Of a stretch of DNA of 64,000 bases, positions 7,753-16,582 are shown one piece after another (the stretch's first letter is position 1; every line of letters begins with the position of its first letter). A program made the translations under genes and the position numbers. The notes under the pieces are model-generated. The model saw only the letters and a list, made by a program, of their open reading frames with translations. It was not told the origin of the DNA and searched no databases. Origin of the DNA: Granulosicoccus sp045106195 (GTDB taxonomy: Bacteria; Pseudomonadota; Gammaproteobacteria; Granulosicoccales; Granulosicoccaceae); assembly GCA_045106195.1 (NCBI GenBank), contig JBGCEH010000018.1, positions 5,975 to 69,974 of the forward strand, written 5' to 3'.

Positions 7753-8313
7753 TTACTCGATGGACGTCGATACGCCGAGTTCGGGTTTGTTCAGTGTGCC
7801 GTTGGCGAGTCCGGATATGAATCGGGCGATCATCTGGAACGCCAATACGAAGAATCCTGCGGTTAATACGATCTGCGGAATCCACAGTGGCGTAAAGCTG
7901 TCTTGCGATACCTCGCCGTAGCCATAGGTGCGCAGTGTAAAACGTGCCATGTTAATAGCAAGAAAGAGCGTAACCACTGTGCCCAGAGCACTGGCAATCA
8001 GTTCCAGAGTACGTGCCATTCGTCCACCTCCGACTGCCAGCAGAACCTCAACGCGGAGTTGCAACCCCGTGCGCAGTGTCAATCCCGCTCCAAGCACAAA
8101 TGCTGCGCCCATCAGGTAGGCGCTATATTCCCAGCCGACGCCTGTGCCAGAGGGTACATCCGGAAAGTGCCGACTGGTGAATGCCAGCAGCGTGTCGGTC
8201 AGGACCAGGATAGTCAGTGAAGCGAGGCAGAATCCTGCAAGCCACGCAGCGACAACGGCTATTGCATCAGCGGCCCCTTGCAGGGCCGCAGCAAATCTGG
8301 AAAAACGGTGCAT
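7753..8313 (-). CDS. TRAP transporter small permease (DctQ type)
   Basis: A 186-residue inner-membrane protein with four predicted membrane segments, of normal length for DctQ. The loop AFTSRHFPDVPSGTGVGWEYSAYLMGAAFVLG corresponds to the region where DctQ proteins carry the conserved W-E of the second helix. It joins DctM to form the membrane part of the carrier. It starts 28 bp after the binding-protein stop and ends 43 bp before dctM, in the same operon. Confidence 0.9.
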   Translation of the reverse strand: MHRFSRFAAALQGAADAIAVVAAWLAGFCLASLTILVLTDTLLAFTSRHFPDVPSGTGVGWEYSAYLMGAAFVLGAGLTLRTGLQLRVEVLLAVGGGRMARTLELIASALGTVVTLFLAINMARFTLRTYGYGEVSQDSFTPLWIPQIVLTAGFFVLAFQMIARFISGLANGTLNKPELGVSTSIE

Positions 8314-8341
8314 GGAGACTAATTCTGTCCGTTCAGCCCGT

Positions 8342-9322
8342 TCATTTTGTAGCCCGGTAAGCCTCTACCACAGGAACGGCCTGTGGTACGCGTTCGAAGA
8401 AGGCAGCCTGCACCGTTTGGGCGCGTTCAGCGATCTGAGCTTGGAGTTCATCCGACAGTTTAACTAACTGCATGCCGTTCTCCGTCATTGTCTGGATACT
8501 GTCCAGATCACCCTGACGTGATATATCCCAGAAGCCAGGCTCAAGCTCGGTTGCGACTTGTTCGATAGCGGTCTGATCGGCTTCAGATAATCGGTCCCAG
8601 CTGTCGAGGTTGATCGTTACCGCATTGGAACCCCAGGTGTGATTCGTGGGATAAATGTAGTCGAGAAATTCCCAGAACTTGCCATCCACACCTGAGGTTG
8701 CAGATGTTGCGACGCCGTCGACCCGTCCGGATGCCAAAGCGGGAATTAGCTCGCCCCAAGGCATGACGACACCATCCATTCCGATGCTTGTCACAATGTC
8801 GACGGTGTTCTTGTCTGCCCCCCGAACGGGTATGCCTCTGAAGCCCTCTATATCGTCTACCTCTACCTTGAGATACACATACTGGGCAGGCGATGGAACC
8901 ATGTAAAGGATCTTCTGGTTGTATTGCTCGGCAAGCTTTTCGAATTCAGGGCGCAGGAAAGCATGGTATTCGCGGAGCTCGTCCATGGAGGTAACCAGAA
9001 ACGGCACGCCTTCTGCGCCGAACATCGGGTTCAGGCCTACTTGTTGACTGATATTGATGTCGGCCATGTCAACCAGTCCGTCACGTACAGCTGCCAGTTG
9101 ATCGGGTCCCTTGAAGCCCAGCGCACCACCAGCAGTCACGGAAATGACTACGTTCCCATCCGTTGCGACATTGACTGATTCGGCAAAAACCTTGGCATTT
9201 TCGACCTGAAAATTGCCATCAGGCAATACATCGGACAGGCTTAGACGAGTTTCGGCAATAGCGCTGTGGCCCAGAGCCATCGTCGCGACGACTGCAAAAC
9301 CGAGTATTTTGAAAAGCTGCAT
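8342..9322 (-). CDS. TRAP transporter periplasmic solute-binding protein (DctP family)
   Basis: A 326-residue exported protein. The ATG at 9322 is preferred over more upstream starts because it follows AAGGGGA and opens directly on a signal peptide (MQLFKILGFAVVATMALGHSAIA, cut after AIA). The mature part begins ETRLSLSDVLP and contains KFWEFLDYIYPTNHTWGSNAVTINLDSW, a typical DctP hinge and lid region. The central KVEVDDIEGFRGIPVRGADKNT strand carries the conserved Arg that binds carboxylate groups in this family. It captures a solute, probably an organic acid, in the periplasm. It is divergent from the Nac-like regulator at 9676, which may control it. Confidence 0.92.
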   Translation of the reverse strand: MQLFKILGFAVVATMALGHSAIAETRLSLSDVLPDGNFQVENAKVFAESVNVATDGNVVISVTAGGALGFKGPDQLAAVRDGLVDMADINISQQVGLNPMFGAEGVPFLVTSMDELREYHAFLRPEFEKLAEQYNQKILYMVPSPAQYVYLKVEVDDIEGFRGIPVRGADKNTVDIVTSIGMDGVVMPWGELIPALASGRVDGVATSATSGVDGKFWEFLDYIYPTNHTWGSNAVTINLDSWDRLSEADQTAIEQVATELEPGFWDISRQGDLDSIQTMTENGMQLVKLSDELQAQIAERAQTVQAAFFERVPQAVPVVEAYRATK

Positions 9323-9675
9323 GTTGTTTCCCCTTGTAGAAGCTGCTTGTATCCCCGGGACAAATCCATTCTGTGAACCGAGTAAGTGGTCGTGAAAGGC
9401 GCCTTTGTCACTGGGTAAGGGTACGAGTTGATTGCGATCCTGCAAAAGACTACTTTGATCTGACATGATTGCTTTTGGCTATGTCTGGAACATTGCGCTA
9501 ATCTATGGGGGAACGGCACTGACTGTGGCCCGTCAATCCCTTGTGGGTGGGAAATCACGGCGCCAGACATGGTGATTCCCGCCTGCATGACATTGGCGCT
9601 GGCGGATAGGGGTTCCAGTCGGTGCCATTGGTCTAAGTGTGATTCACTCAAGCAGCGCACGGGAAACCTTGACTA
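9323..9675. other. Divergent intergenic region between TRAP operon and Nac-like regulator
   Basis: About 350 bp without a supported gene. It must hold the promoters of the leftward TRAP operon and the rightward LysR gene. I find no convincing ATA-N9-TAT Nac-type box or strong sigma-70 hexamer pair by eye. Confidence 0.5.
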
Positions 9676-10587
9676 TTGGACACCAGACGGCTCCACGCAT
9701 TCGTAAAGATTGTTGATGTCGGGAGTATTACGCGGGCCTCGACGATTCTTCATATTGCCCAGCCAGCGCTCAGTCAACAGATTGCTGCACTGGAATCGCA
9801 TTTCGGCAAGCCCTTGCTAATTCGCTCGAAGAGGGGCGTAGTACCCACAGAGGCTGGGAAGATTCTTTATCGTCACTGCCAGTTGATTCTCAAGCAGATG
9901 GATCAGGCCCAGCTGGAGATCTCTTCATCCGATAAAGGGATATCCGGCTTTGTCTCGGTGGGGCTGGCTCCACTGAGTGTGGGATCCCTGGTAGCGACGC
10001 GGTTTATCATGATTCTAAAGGAAGAGCACCCGGGGATAATCCTGCACATCAATGAGAATGTGGGTGGAATTATCAGCGAGATGGTGTTGGCCGGAAAAAT
10101 GGACATTGCACTTATCTACGATCCAGGTGGTATTCCCGGACTGTCGTTTGAACCCGTGCAAACTGAGGAGCTCTATTTTGTCACCACAGAGCAGGTATAT
10201 AGCGATAGTGACGAGGTGACACTGTCGGATGTTGTTGCTACGCCGCTTATACTACCGAGCCGAATACACACACTGCGTCAGGTCATCGATATTGCACTCA
10301 ATCGGGCTGACCTTCAAGCAGAAGTTGTCATGAATACGGAGTCAATCTCGATGCTGGCAGGAGCCATGGCAGAAGGGCTTGGATCAACCATTTTACCTCG
10401 TCCTGCCGCACGGGCTCTGTGTAACAGACTTCCGGAAGCGGAAAGTCATCGAATTCACGAGCCGAACATGCAAGTCAACATGGCGATCTGCACTTCAAAA
10501 CAATTACCGTTGTCGGAGCCTGCCATGGTAGCGCGTACACGTTTGACTGAATTGGTCCAGCAAATCGCCGATGAAGACAGTGCATAG
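9676..10587 (+). CDS. LysR-family regulator, Nac-like
   Basis: A 303-residue LysR-type protein. Its N-terminal helix-turn-helix reads RRLHAFVKIVDVGSITRAS, then HIAQPALSQQIAALE and RSKRGVVPTEAGK, very close to enterobacterial Nac as I remember it. The effector domain (about 92-295) shares FVSVGLAP and the AAxAEGLGSTILPRPAARALC pattern. Nac-like proteins control nitrogen-source use in enterics; here the gene is divergent from a TRAP importer, so local control of that importer is the simplest idea. The only usable start is TTG at 9676; no in-frame ATG precedes the conserved domain. Confidence 0.9.
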   Translation: MDTRRLHAFVKIVDVGSITRASTILHIAQPALSQQIAALESHFGKPLLIRSKRGVVPTEAGKILYRHCQLILKQMDQAQLEISSSDKGISGFVSVGLAPLSVGSLVATRFIMILKEEHPGIILHINENVGGIISEMVLAGKMDIALIYDPGGIPGLSFEPVQTEELYFVTTEQVYSDSDEVTLSDVVATPLILPSRIHTLRQVIDIALNRADLQAEVVMNTESISMLAGAMAEGLGSTILPRPAARALCNRLPEAESHRIHEPNMQVNMAICTSKQLPLSEPAMVARTRLTELVQQIADEDSA

Positions 10588-11493
10588 GTTCTGGTGAAAA
10601 TTTCTATTCGGAATGCAACCGCTGCACGCGGCGGTAATTGTCGGGATTTCATTGGTGAGTGGATCGGCTAGACCTGCGACTTGTCTTATAACTTCTAGAT
10701 CAGGCAGTGTTATCAGCTATGGGTGCGTGTCTGCAGGCGGACGGATACGGCCAGGGGCTTCAACCAGAAAGCAAGCATTGTGATCAAAGATAAGATTGAA
10801 GCGAGTAAGTCCAATGACAACTTTGGAAGAGCGCTGGTTGTTGGGAACTGCAATGAAGATGTCTATGATGATTTCGCAAATGGTCACCCAAGCGAGCGAG
10901 TAGTTAGCCTACTCAGGGCAGGAGCAGTATCAGTGTACAGATGACTACAATGCAGCCATTGCGCGGTTGTTGGCAGCCTTGACCGACCCGTTGACGTTGC
11001 AGGAAATACAGACCGGGACAATCGAACCGGATCTTGTTCCCAATCTGATAGCGACTGGGGGCCTGCAAGCTATCCAGCGCATTTTTACGATAACCACTAT
11101 ATCGATGGGCAGCCATTCATCTCGTTGGTGAAAGTCACTTTGACTTTGTTTGGGTGTTCCCCTGTTATCATCAAACGATTGCCTGTTTTTTGGATAAAGC
11201 CTGACTGGTTGTGTTTACTGCTGGAGGAATACACCCGGATATCATTGCGTCAACCAGTTTACCGTTAACTGAAATGCAGGAGTTTGATGAGCAAAATGCT
11301 CGACTCACGACGCCTCTTCCCGCCATCTGACGATCAACACCCAAATCGGTGAAAAGCGCAACGTGAAAAAATGTCAATCTAAGCAACAAGATTCATGCGC
11401 ATTCTGGCACTGACACTATCTTGCACATCGTCTGGCAGGCCTGCGAAGCGGGTTTGTACACAAGCTAAAAATCGTCGAGCTGAAAAATATAAT
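10588..11493. other. 906-bp region without an intact gene; possible gene remnant at 10904-11131
   Basis: No complete gene is supported. On the plus strand a frame is open from 10904 to the TGA at 11129-11131 without an ATG near its front; it reads YSGQEQYQ, then DDYNAAIARLLAALTDPLTLQ and IEPDLVPNLIATGGLQAI, which looks like real protein (amphipathic helices, ordinary codon use) rather than random translation. I do not recognise the family. A hairpin-forming stretch at 10618-10635 follows the LysR gene. The remainder shows nothing I can name. Confidence 0.4.
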
Positions 11494-12876
11494 TCACTGC
11501 GGATTGAGCCTGATCTCGATAGAGGTAAAGCGTTCAATCACATACCCCAGCCAAATAAACAATCCGGGAAAAATAGGCACCAGGTAACGTGGAGAAGCGG
11601 GTAACAGCAGACTCAATCCAAGGTAAATCGAGATAACTGTCATGATCAACTTTATTTCAATACTGACTAAGCGCCAGCAACGTACGGAAATATAAAGCGC
11701 TGGCAGCACAACCATCAGCAATAAAACCCCGCATATTGTCCAGATTAATTTGGGAACTCTGTGAAATTGCCTGGATTGCGGTACGTCGAAGAACAGCCTG
11801 AATACGTTAGTGGTATAGTTTCGAATCAGAGCCTTGGCACTATTTTCTGCCGTTAGGTGTCGACGGATACCTGCCTTCCACAGCTCATTCTGTTCTGCGT
11901 ACGGCGTGTTCGAAATTTCCTGAATTGTTGTCAAATGATTCTGTGTCATCAATGGATCCTCAACAATCCATTTTTCCTGCGACCAGCTACCAAACTCACC
12001 CTCATGCGGACTCGTCATCCAGTACAGCAGTTCGGCGCCATTAGTTGACCAGGCAAAAAATTTTCCGGTATGAATATGGGTATAGACCAGATAGGGAGTG
12101 CAGAACAACAATCCCAAAACCAGTGGTAAAACCGCTTTTCGGATGTATTCGCGATGTCCATCTATATACAAAAATAAAGGTATGACGATGATGCTTCCCA
12201 GCAATACATAGCCAAACAATACCCGGGTCAGCGCCAGCATGCTAATGGCTAATGCCGATAGCAAGATCCATTTCAACGACAGTCGCGGACTTTTCAATAC
12301 AGCGATGTAGGCCAGTAGAAACAGACTGAACATGAGAGGCGTCACGTTTTCAGTCATGAGGTAGGGCACCCAGCGTAACTGAAGTGGATGCAGTGCCATG
12401 ATCGTAACGATAATTAGTGCCGTTTTTGTAGAAACAAACTTGCGAGCCACCAGGTAAGTAACAGCAATGCCACCGAGTAAAAAAAAGACATTGATAACCC
12501 GGAAAGGGAACAAATGCTTTTTCAGGTTATTTATCACATCATTCGAAGGTGACAAAACATCATATTCGTAGGTTGTGCTGTTTTGTACAACGCTACCCAC
12601 CTGCCAGTCAGAAAGAAGCATCACCGGTACCAGCAACAAAGGATAGCCTGGTCCGTTACTGAATTCCGGTCGGACTTCAGTGACTAAATATCCATTGGAA
12701 AGATTATTTGCTCCTTCAAAGTACCGCCATTCATCGTGACGCAGGCGATCGGGACTGAAAACCACCACAAGGAGCAGATAAAAGACGCCCAACGCAGCAA
12801 ACGAGTACAAACCAGCGCTTTGTTTCAATCTGGACGTAGCCGGGAATGCGAGGCGACTTACCTGAGGCTGATTCAC
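11494..12876 (-). CDS. ArnT/PMT-like GT-C membrane glycosyltransferase
   Basis: A 460-residue integral membrane protein with roughly 11-12 membrane segments. The first periplasmic loop carries the GT-C signature RHDEWRYFEGA (Asp48, Glu49), then GYLVTEVRPEFSNGPGYPLLL, matching the ArnT/PMT pattern in which an acidic pair binds the metal and lipid-phosphate donor. A second loop has RWVPYLMTENVTPLMFSL. Such enzymes transfer a sugar from a polyprenyl-phosphate donor in the periplasm onto a lipid or protein. The C-terminal domain is small. It points away from the flippase gene at 13207, and both may serve surface polysaccharide or lipid modification; the acceptor is unknown. Confidence 0.82.
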   Translation of the reverse strand: MNQPQVSRLAFPATSRLKQSAGLYSFAALGVFYLLLVVVFSPDRLRHDEWRYFEGANNLSNGYLVTEVRPEFSNGPGYPLLLVPVMLLSDWQVGSVVQNSTTYEYDVLSPSNDVINNLKKHLFPFRVINVFFLLGGIAVTYLVARKFVSTKTALIIVTIMALHPLQLRWVPYLMTENVTPLMFSLFLLAYIAVLKSPRLSLKWILLSALAISMLALTRVLFGYVLLGSIIVIPLFLYIDGHREYIRKAVLPLVLGLLFCTPYLVYTHIHTGKFFAWSTNGAELLYWMTSPHEGEFGSWSQEKWIVEDPLMTQNHLTTIQEISNTPYAEQNELWKAGIRRHLTAENSAKALIRNYTTNVFRLFFDVPQSRQFHRVPKLIWTICGVLLLMVVLPALYISVRCWRLVSIEIKLIMTVISIYLGLSLLLPASPRYLVPIFPGLFIWLGYVIERFTSIEIRLNPQ

Positions 12877-13058
12877 AGATTTTTAATCGCGCTGGTTTCA
12901 ATCGAATTTGACAATGGTAAATCGCGAAAAAACATGTAATACCTCAACTGGAACTGAATCCGCCCGATAGTTTGCACGGTGATCTCGAAAAAACAGGCGG
13001 TAGTGTATACTCGGTCACGAAAATATCGGCTGGGCAGTAACTAAATTTGTGGTAAAAA

Positions 13059-13086
13059 TTGATCGGAGTTGACGCCTGATTATACA
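13059..13086 (+). promoter_or_regulatory. Candidate sigma-70 promoter upstream of the flippase gene
   Basis: TTGATC at 13059-13064 and TATACA at 13081-13086 are separated by 16 bp and lie about 120 bp upstream of the flippase. They are near-consensus hexamers in a 330-bp gene-free region (12877-13206) between divergent genes. Nothing else recognisable lies in that gap. Confidence 0.35.
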
Positions 13087-13206
13087 CCTGATCCTATACA
13101 AGAGCCGCAGACAAGAAACGCTACCAAACTTCACCCTCAAGGATTGAAGTGAGGGCACCTTATTTACCCATTTCCAGTGATGGACTGATTAGGATGGGAG
13201 AACTCC

Positions 13207-14457
13207 ATCAGTAAAGATCTTTTTCTATCTGCAGCCACATCTGCGCTGAGACTGGTCGCAGCATTTTTGCAATTTGCCGCAACCGTCTGGATAGCGAGGC
13301 TGCTCGGTGAATCAGCAGCCGGTGACTTCTTCTTTTGGTCTGGCGTGTTGATGTATGTTGGCCAGGTTGCCAGCATTGGACTGGATGGACTTGCGTTGCA
13401 ACAGACGCCTCGGTTGCGGGACAGACCCGATGCACTGGGTCTATTCCTTGGGCAGAATCGCACACTGATCGTCATCTTCGCTATGATCATTGGAACGGTC
13501 CTGATCGCTTACGCAATGTTCCTTCAACCGGATACAGCTCGTCCTCTACTGTGGTACCTGGTGTTGCCACTATGTACTGCGGGTATAGCGCTTAGCAGAA
13601 TCAATGGCGAAGCTATGAAAGGGCTTGGCCACCCGTTGCTCGGCATTGTGTATCGCCAGCTTCTTATTGGAGCGTTTTTTATCGTGGCGCTCGTCGTGTA
13701 TGGCAAGCAGCTCAACGCCAACAGTGCGCTGATCATCTTTGCCGTGGCATTCTTGTTGTCAGGCCTGGCACCCTTCGTTGGGCCTGGGTTCCGGGGACTC
13801 GTACCGCAATTCCGCCGTACGACATGGGTGCATTCCTATTCGTGTTTTAGAGACGCAACACCGCTGTTTGTATTTACCTTGTTTGTCTCTCTCGGTTACG
13901 TTATCCCGTTGATCATGCTTGAACGCAACCATCCGCCCGAGGCCATTTCTTTTTTTACCACGACATTCCGCATATTCATGTTAGTCGATCTCCTCGGACT
14001 TGCAGTTCACTCCGTGCTGTTGCCTGGCCTTTCACGGGCTGGAAACACACTTGACTGGCGATCTGTCTCAAAAATCTATCGGCAGGCGACACTGAACGGA
14101 TTGCTGTTGATGTCAATTCCAATCATCGTAGTTTTTGTCGCTGCTGATCCTATTATGTCGCTGTTTGGCGATGGATTCACCGCCGCTTCTCCTCTACTCC
14201 GCGTACTGCTTGTGTTTGCGGCGCTGTCGTTGCTGCTTGGCCCAGCGAACGAATTGATTCTAATGATCAACCATACGACTACGCGTGCTGTCCTGGCGGC
14301 AGCGAGTTTGCTGCTGACTCTGATACTATCTTTGCTGTATGTACCCGCGTACGGCCCAATAGCGGTTGCTTATGTGATTGGCTGCGGCATGATCTTTCAG
14401 AAACTGCTCTGTATTGCGCATTACACCAGACACACATGGATCAGTTCAAGAAATTAA
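13207..14457 (+). CDS. Polysaccharide flippase-like (Wzx/MATE-fold) membrane protein with a non-standard start
   Basis: The reading frame encodes an oligosaccharide flippase-like protein with about 12 or more membrane segments; FFFWSGVLMYVGQVASIGLDG and a hydrophobic C-terminal domain with LLGPANELILMINHTT are typical. The first helix (SKDLFLSAATSALRLVAAFL) begins upstream of the only conventional in-frame start, a TTG at 13267, which would delete most of it. The frame is open back to 13189 but contains no ATG or GTG. At 13207 the codon ATC is followed by AGT AAA GAT and preceded at six bases by GGGAG, exactly where ATG would be expected. I place the start there. Either ATC is used weakly or the gene has lost its start. 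Wzx proteins flip lipid-linked sugars across the inner membrane. Confidence 0.7.
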   Translation: MSKDLFLSAATSALRLVAAFLQFAATVWIARLLGESAAGDFFFWSGVLMYVGQVASIGLDGLALQQTPRLRDRPDALGLFLGQNRTLIVIFAMIIGTVLIAYAMFLQPDTARPLLWYLVLPLCTAGIALSRINGEAMKGLGHPLLGIVYRQLLIGAFFIVALVVYGKQLNANSALIIFAVAFLLSGLAPFVGPGFRGLVPQFRRTTWVHSYSCFRDATPLFVFTLFVSLGYVIPLIMLERNHPPEAISFFTTTFRIFMLVDLLGLAVHSVLLPGLSRAGNTLDWRSVSKIYRQATLNGLLLMSIPIIVVFVAADPIMSLFGDGFTAASPLLRVLLVFAALSLLLGPANELILMINHTTTRAVLAAASLLLTLILSLLYVPAYGPIAVAYVIGCGMIFQKLLCIAHYTRHTWISSRN

Positions 14458-14517
14458 GTAGACCCTTACTCCACTGCTACAGTTCCTTAGTACCGGGTAG
14501 CAGGAAGATCAAGGCCG

Positions 14518-14710
14518 ATGACCTTCGCCCAAAACATGCTACTCGTTGTTGCTGATGATGTCGGATGTTCGGAATTAGGCGCCTGCGGCTTTGCTGCGCA
14601 TTTCAACCCGGCAAAACAATGCCTATTTTCCTGTCGAGGGAGCGACGTGGCTTGAGGACAGTGTTTAATCGGAATTGCCTGATGACTTCATTTGCTTTGG
14701 GTCGTTAATT
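14518..14710 (+). pseudogene. Sulfatase N-terminal remnant
   Basis: An ATG at 14518 opens a 45-codon frame whose first part reads QNMLLVVADDVGCSELGACGF, the N-terminal metal-binding motif of sulfatases (PNILLIVADDxGYSDLG). It ends at a TGA at 14653-14655 well before the CxPxR active site. Another short in-frame-with-nothing segment at about 14672 reads ELPDDFICFG, like the LPxDFYS segment found later in sulfatases. The gene is thus deleted and frameshifted. It fills most of the 297-bp gap between the flippase and the LysR gene. Confidence 0.7.
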
Positions 14711-14754
14711 CTGTGGCTAGGGTAGTTCTTCGCCATGTAAAAGTAACATCGTTG

Positions 14755-15618
14755 TCAACTCTTTAATACCCGCACTAGTTCGGTGGCTTCCGGCCGTGAG
14801 GGTTGATGACGGTGACGCAGGGCTATCACATGGCGCTGTATCTCCATGCCTTCAATGGGCAGTGATACGAGGCTCTTGTCATCAGGAATTGCTGTTACGG
14901 GCAGGATCAAAGCGCCAGAGCCAACTCGTGCGAGTTCTAGAAGCCAGTCGAGTCGATTGGAACGATAGGCTGCGTAAAGAGAGTGCCCTTTCTCTGTGCA
15001 GGTCGCTTGCAAGGTTTCGCGCATTTCGCAGTTTGGACGGTCGAGCATGTGGGTATTGGCAAGTAGGTCCAGAGTGATGGCTTTGTGTCGGCTTAGCGCA
15101 TGATCAGCCGCGACCACTACACGATATCCTTCGTGATACAGGGAGTCAATTCGATAGATATCCGAACTGGCTTCTGCTGCGGTTATGACGATGTCGAACT
15201 TGCCATCTCGCAGCCCTTCCAGCAATGCTGAATGAGTATCAATGATTAACTCGATTTCGGCTTCTGGTAGTCGATAGCGAAATCGCTCCAGAGCCTCTGC
15301 TATGTTGCCTTGACCGATTGTCTCGCCAACGCCAACTGTAATCGGAACGCGCTCAAGCCGGATATGGCGGATAGCAACTGTTTTTGCCTGGGCAGTTTCC
15401 TGTTGTATTTTTTGCAGATGTGGCTGTACAAGTGCGCCAAGAGCGGTCAAACGACAGCCTGCACGATCCCTGAGAAAGAGCGGCCCGCCAAATTCATCTT
15501 CCAGTTTCCTGATTGCAGTGGTGAGTGAAGGTTGCGAGACGTTGGACGCCTGTGCAGCGTGTGTGAAATTTCGATGATCACAGACGGCAAGGAAATAGCG
15601 GATTTGGTTCATTTCCAT
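14755..15618 (-). CDS. LysR-family transcriptional regulator
   Basis: A 287-residue LysR protein with the start placed at 15618 (MEMNQIRYFLAVCDH); a start at 15663 would add 15 residues not typical of the family. The HTH reads NFTHAAQASNVSQPSLTTAIRKLE and is followed by LFLRDRAGCRLTALG. The effector domain runs from about residue 90. OxyR-like wording (NQIRYFLAV, PSLTTAI) is seen but I do not see the two regulatory cysteines in OxyR context. It is divergent from the secreted ABM-domain gene at 15814 and is the best candidate regulator of it, with a hairpin and repeats between them. Confidence 0.92.
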   Translation of the reverse strand: MEMNQIRYFLAVCDHRNFTHAAQASNVSQPSLTTAIRKLEDEFGGPLFLRDRAGCRLTALGALVQPHLQKIQQETAQAKTVAIRHIRLERVPITVGVGETIGQGNIAEALERFRYRLPEAEIELIIDTHSALLEGLRDGKFDIVITAAEASSDIYRIDSLYHEGYRVVVAADHALSRHKAITLDLLANTHMLDRPNCEMRETLQATCTEKGHSLYAAYRSNRLDWLLELARVGSGALILPVTAIPDDKSLVSLPIEGMEIQRHVIALRHRHQPSRPEATELVRVLKS

Positions 15619-15719
15619 GAGATACGCATTCCTCATCGTGGAGCCCGTCTGGAAGAGGCTCATTTATGTATAGGCTGTAGCTATTGAAAAATAGATACTT
15701 GGTATTGGTGTTTAGAGCG

Positions 15720-15790
15720 TCTTCGAACGATACTGATTGACATGGGAAGCAAAAAAAAGGTTTTCCCATCAAAATATCAAATCTTCGAAC
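15720..15790. promoter_or_regulatory. Direct repeats and hairpin between divergent LysR and ABM-domain genes
   Basis: TCTTCGAAC occurs at 15720-15728 and again at 15782-15790, 62 bp apart. Between them ATGGGAA (15742-15748) and TTCCCAT (15763-15769) form a perfect 7-bp stem with an A-rich loop. CTATT-GAAA-AATAG lies a little upstream, at about 15680. The ABM gene has AGGAG six bases before its ATG. The spacing of about six helical turns between repeats suits two bound regulator dimers, but this is an inference. Confidence 0.45.
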
Positions 15791-15813
15791 TAATACTATC
15801 ATAGGAGATAGCT

Positions 15814-16542
15814 ATGAAAATTAATCCAATCACAATACTTGGCATCATGAGTATGGCAGCATCATCGCTCACCGCTTATGCGCAGGAGCAAGCGGTGATG
15901 ACACACACAGCGAGTTACATCGAAATGACGGCTGCCAACAACCGAGAGGCTGATCTCGCCTCATTTCTGGTTAATGCTGCCCCTTTGGTGAATGAAACGG
16001 AACCGGGTACCTTGTTGTGGCTTGCCTTGCAGGGGCCAGAAAACTCAATGGCTATTTTTGATATCTTTGAGGACGAGACTGCGCGAGATGCCCATTTTTC
16101 TGGTGTGGTTGCAAACGCACTGAAGGACAATGCAGATCAGTTGGTTGAAGGTGGTTGGGAGGCAGGGGTGGTTGCAAACATCAATCATTCGTCAGTCCTG
16201 TCGTCAAAAGCGCCGGTGGATCTTTATACAGCCACTACCGCTACGTATATAAGATTGGAAGCAGCATCAGGTCAAGGTGATGCACTGGCTGAGTTGTTGA
16301 CGGCTGCTGGACCGATCGTTTCTGATACTGAGCCAAAAACTTTGTATTGGGTAGCCCTGCGAATTGATGAAAGTAATTTCGCCATCTTCGACATCTTTGC
16401 AGATGACTCTGGCAGGGAAGCGCATTTCGCTGGTCAAGTGGCGAATTTGTTGAAAGATAAGTCTTCCATGTTGGTCGAGGGCGGTTGGGATGACGGCGTG
16501 GTTGCCAACGTCACCAATTCTGCAATTCTGGCCATCAAATAA
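15814..16542 (+). CDS. Secreted protein with two tandem ABM-like (ferredoxin-fold) domains
   Basis: A 242-residue protein with a signal peptide (about 1-23, ending in AYAQ). Two repeats of about 105 residues follow. Each has an N-terminal strand (TASYIEMTAANN; TATYIRLEAASG), a helix, then NETEPGTLLWLAL or SDTEPKTLYWVAL, FDIFEDETARDAHF or FDIFADDSGREAHF, and finally LVEGGWE(D)xGVVAN. This is the antibiotic-biosynthesis-monooxygenase (ABM/YgiN-like dimeric alpha-beta barrel) fold; a fused pair would mimic the usual homodimer. Most members act in the cytoplasm on quinone-like or aromatic compounds, so secretion is unusual. AGGAG lies six bases upstream of the ATG. Function unknown; control by the divergent LysR is likely. 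Confidence 0.8.
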   Translation: MKINPITILGIMSMAASSLTAYAQEQAVMTHTASYIEMTAANNREADLASFLVNAAPLVNETEPGTLLWLALQGPENSMAIFDIFEDETARDAHFSGVVANALKDNADQLVEGGWEAGVVANINHSSVLSSKAPVDLYTATTATYIRLEAASGQGDALAELLTAAGPIVSDTEPKTLYWVALRIDESNFAIFDIFADDSGREAHFAGQVANLLKDKSSMLVEGGWDDGVVANVTNSAILAIK

Positions 16543-16582
16543 CGATCGCTTGCCAACTAGTCTGCGAACGCCGCTGCTGAAA

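Noticed and set aside
10723..10944. 73-codon plus-strand frame after the Nac-like regulator
   Set aside because: No recognisable family, no good ribosome site; the overlapping frame 10904-11131 looks more protein-like.
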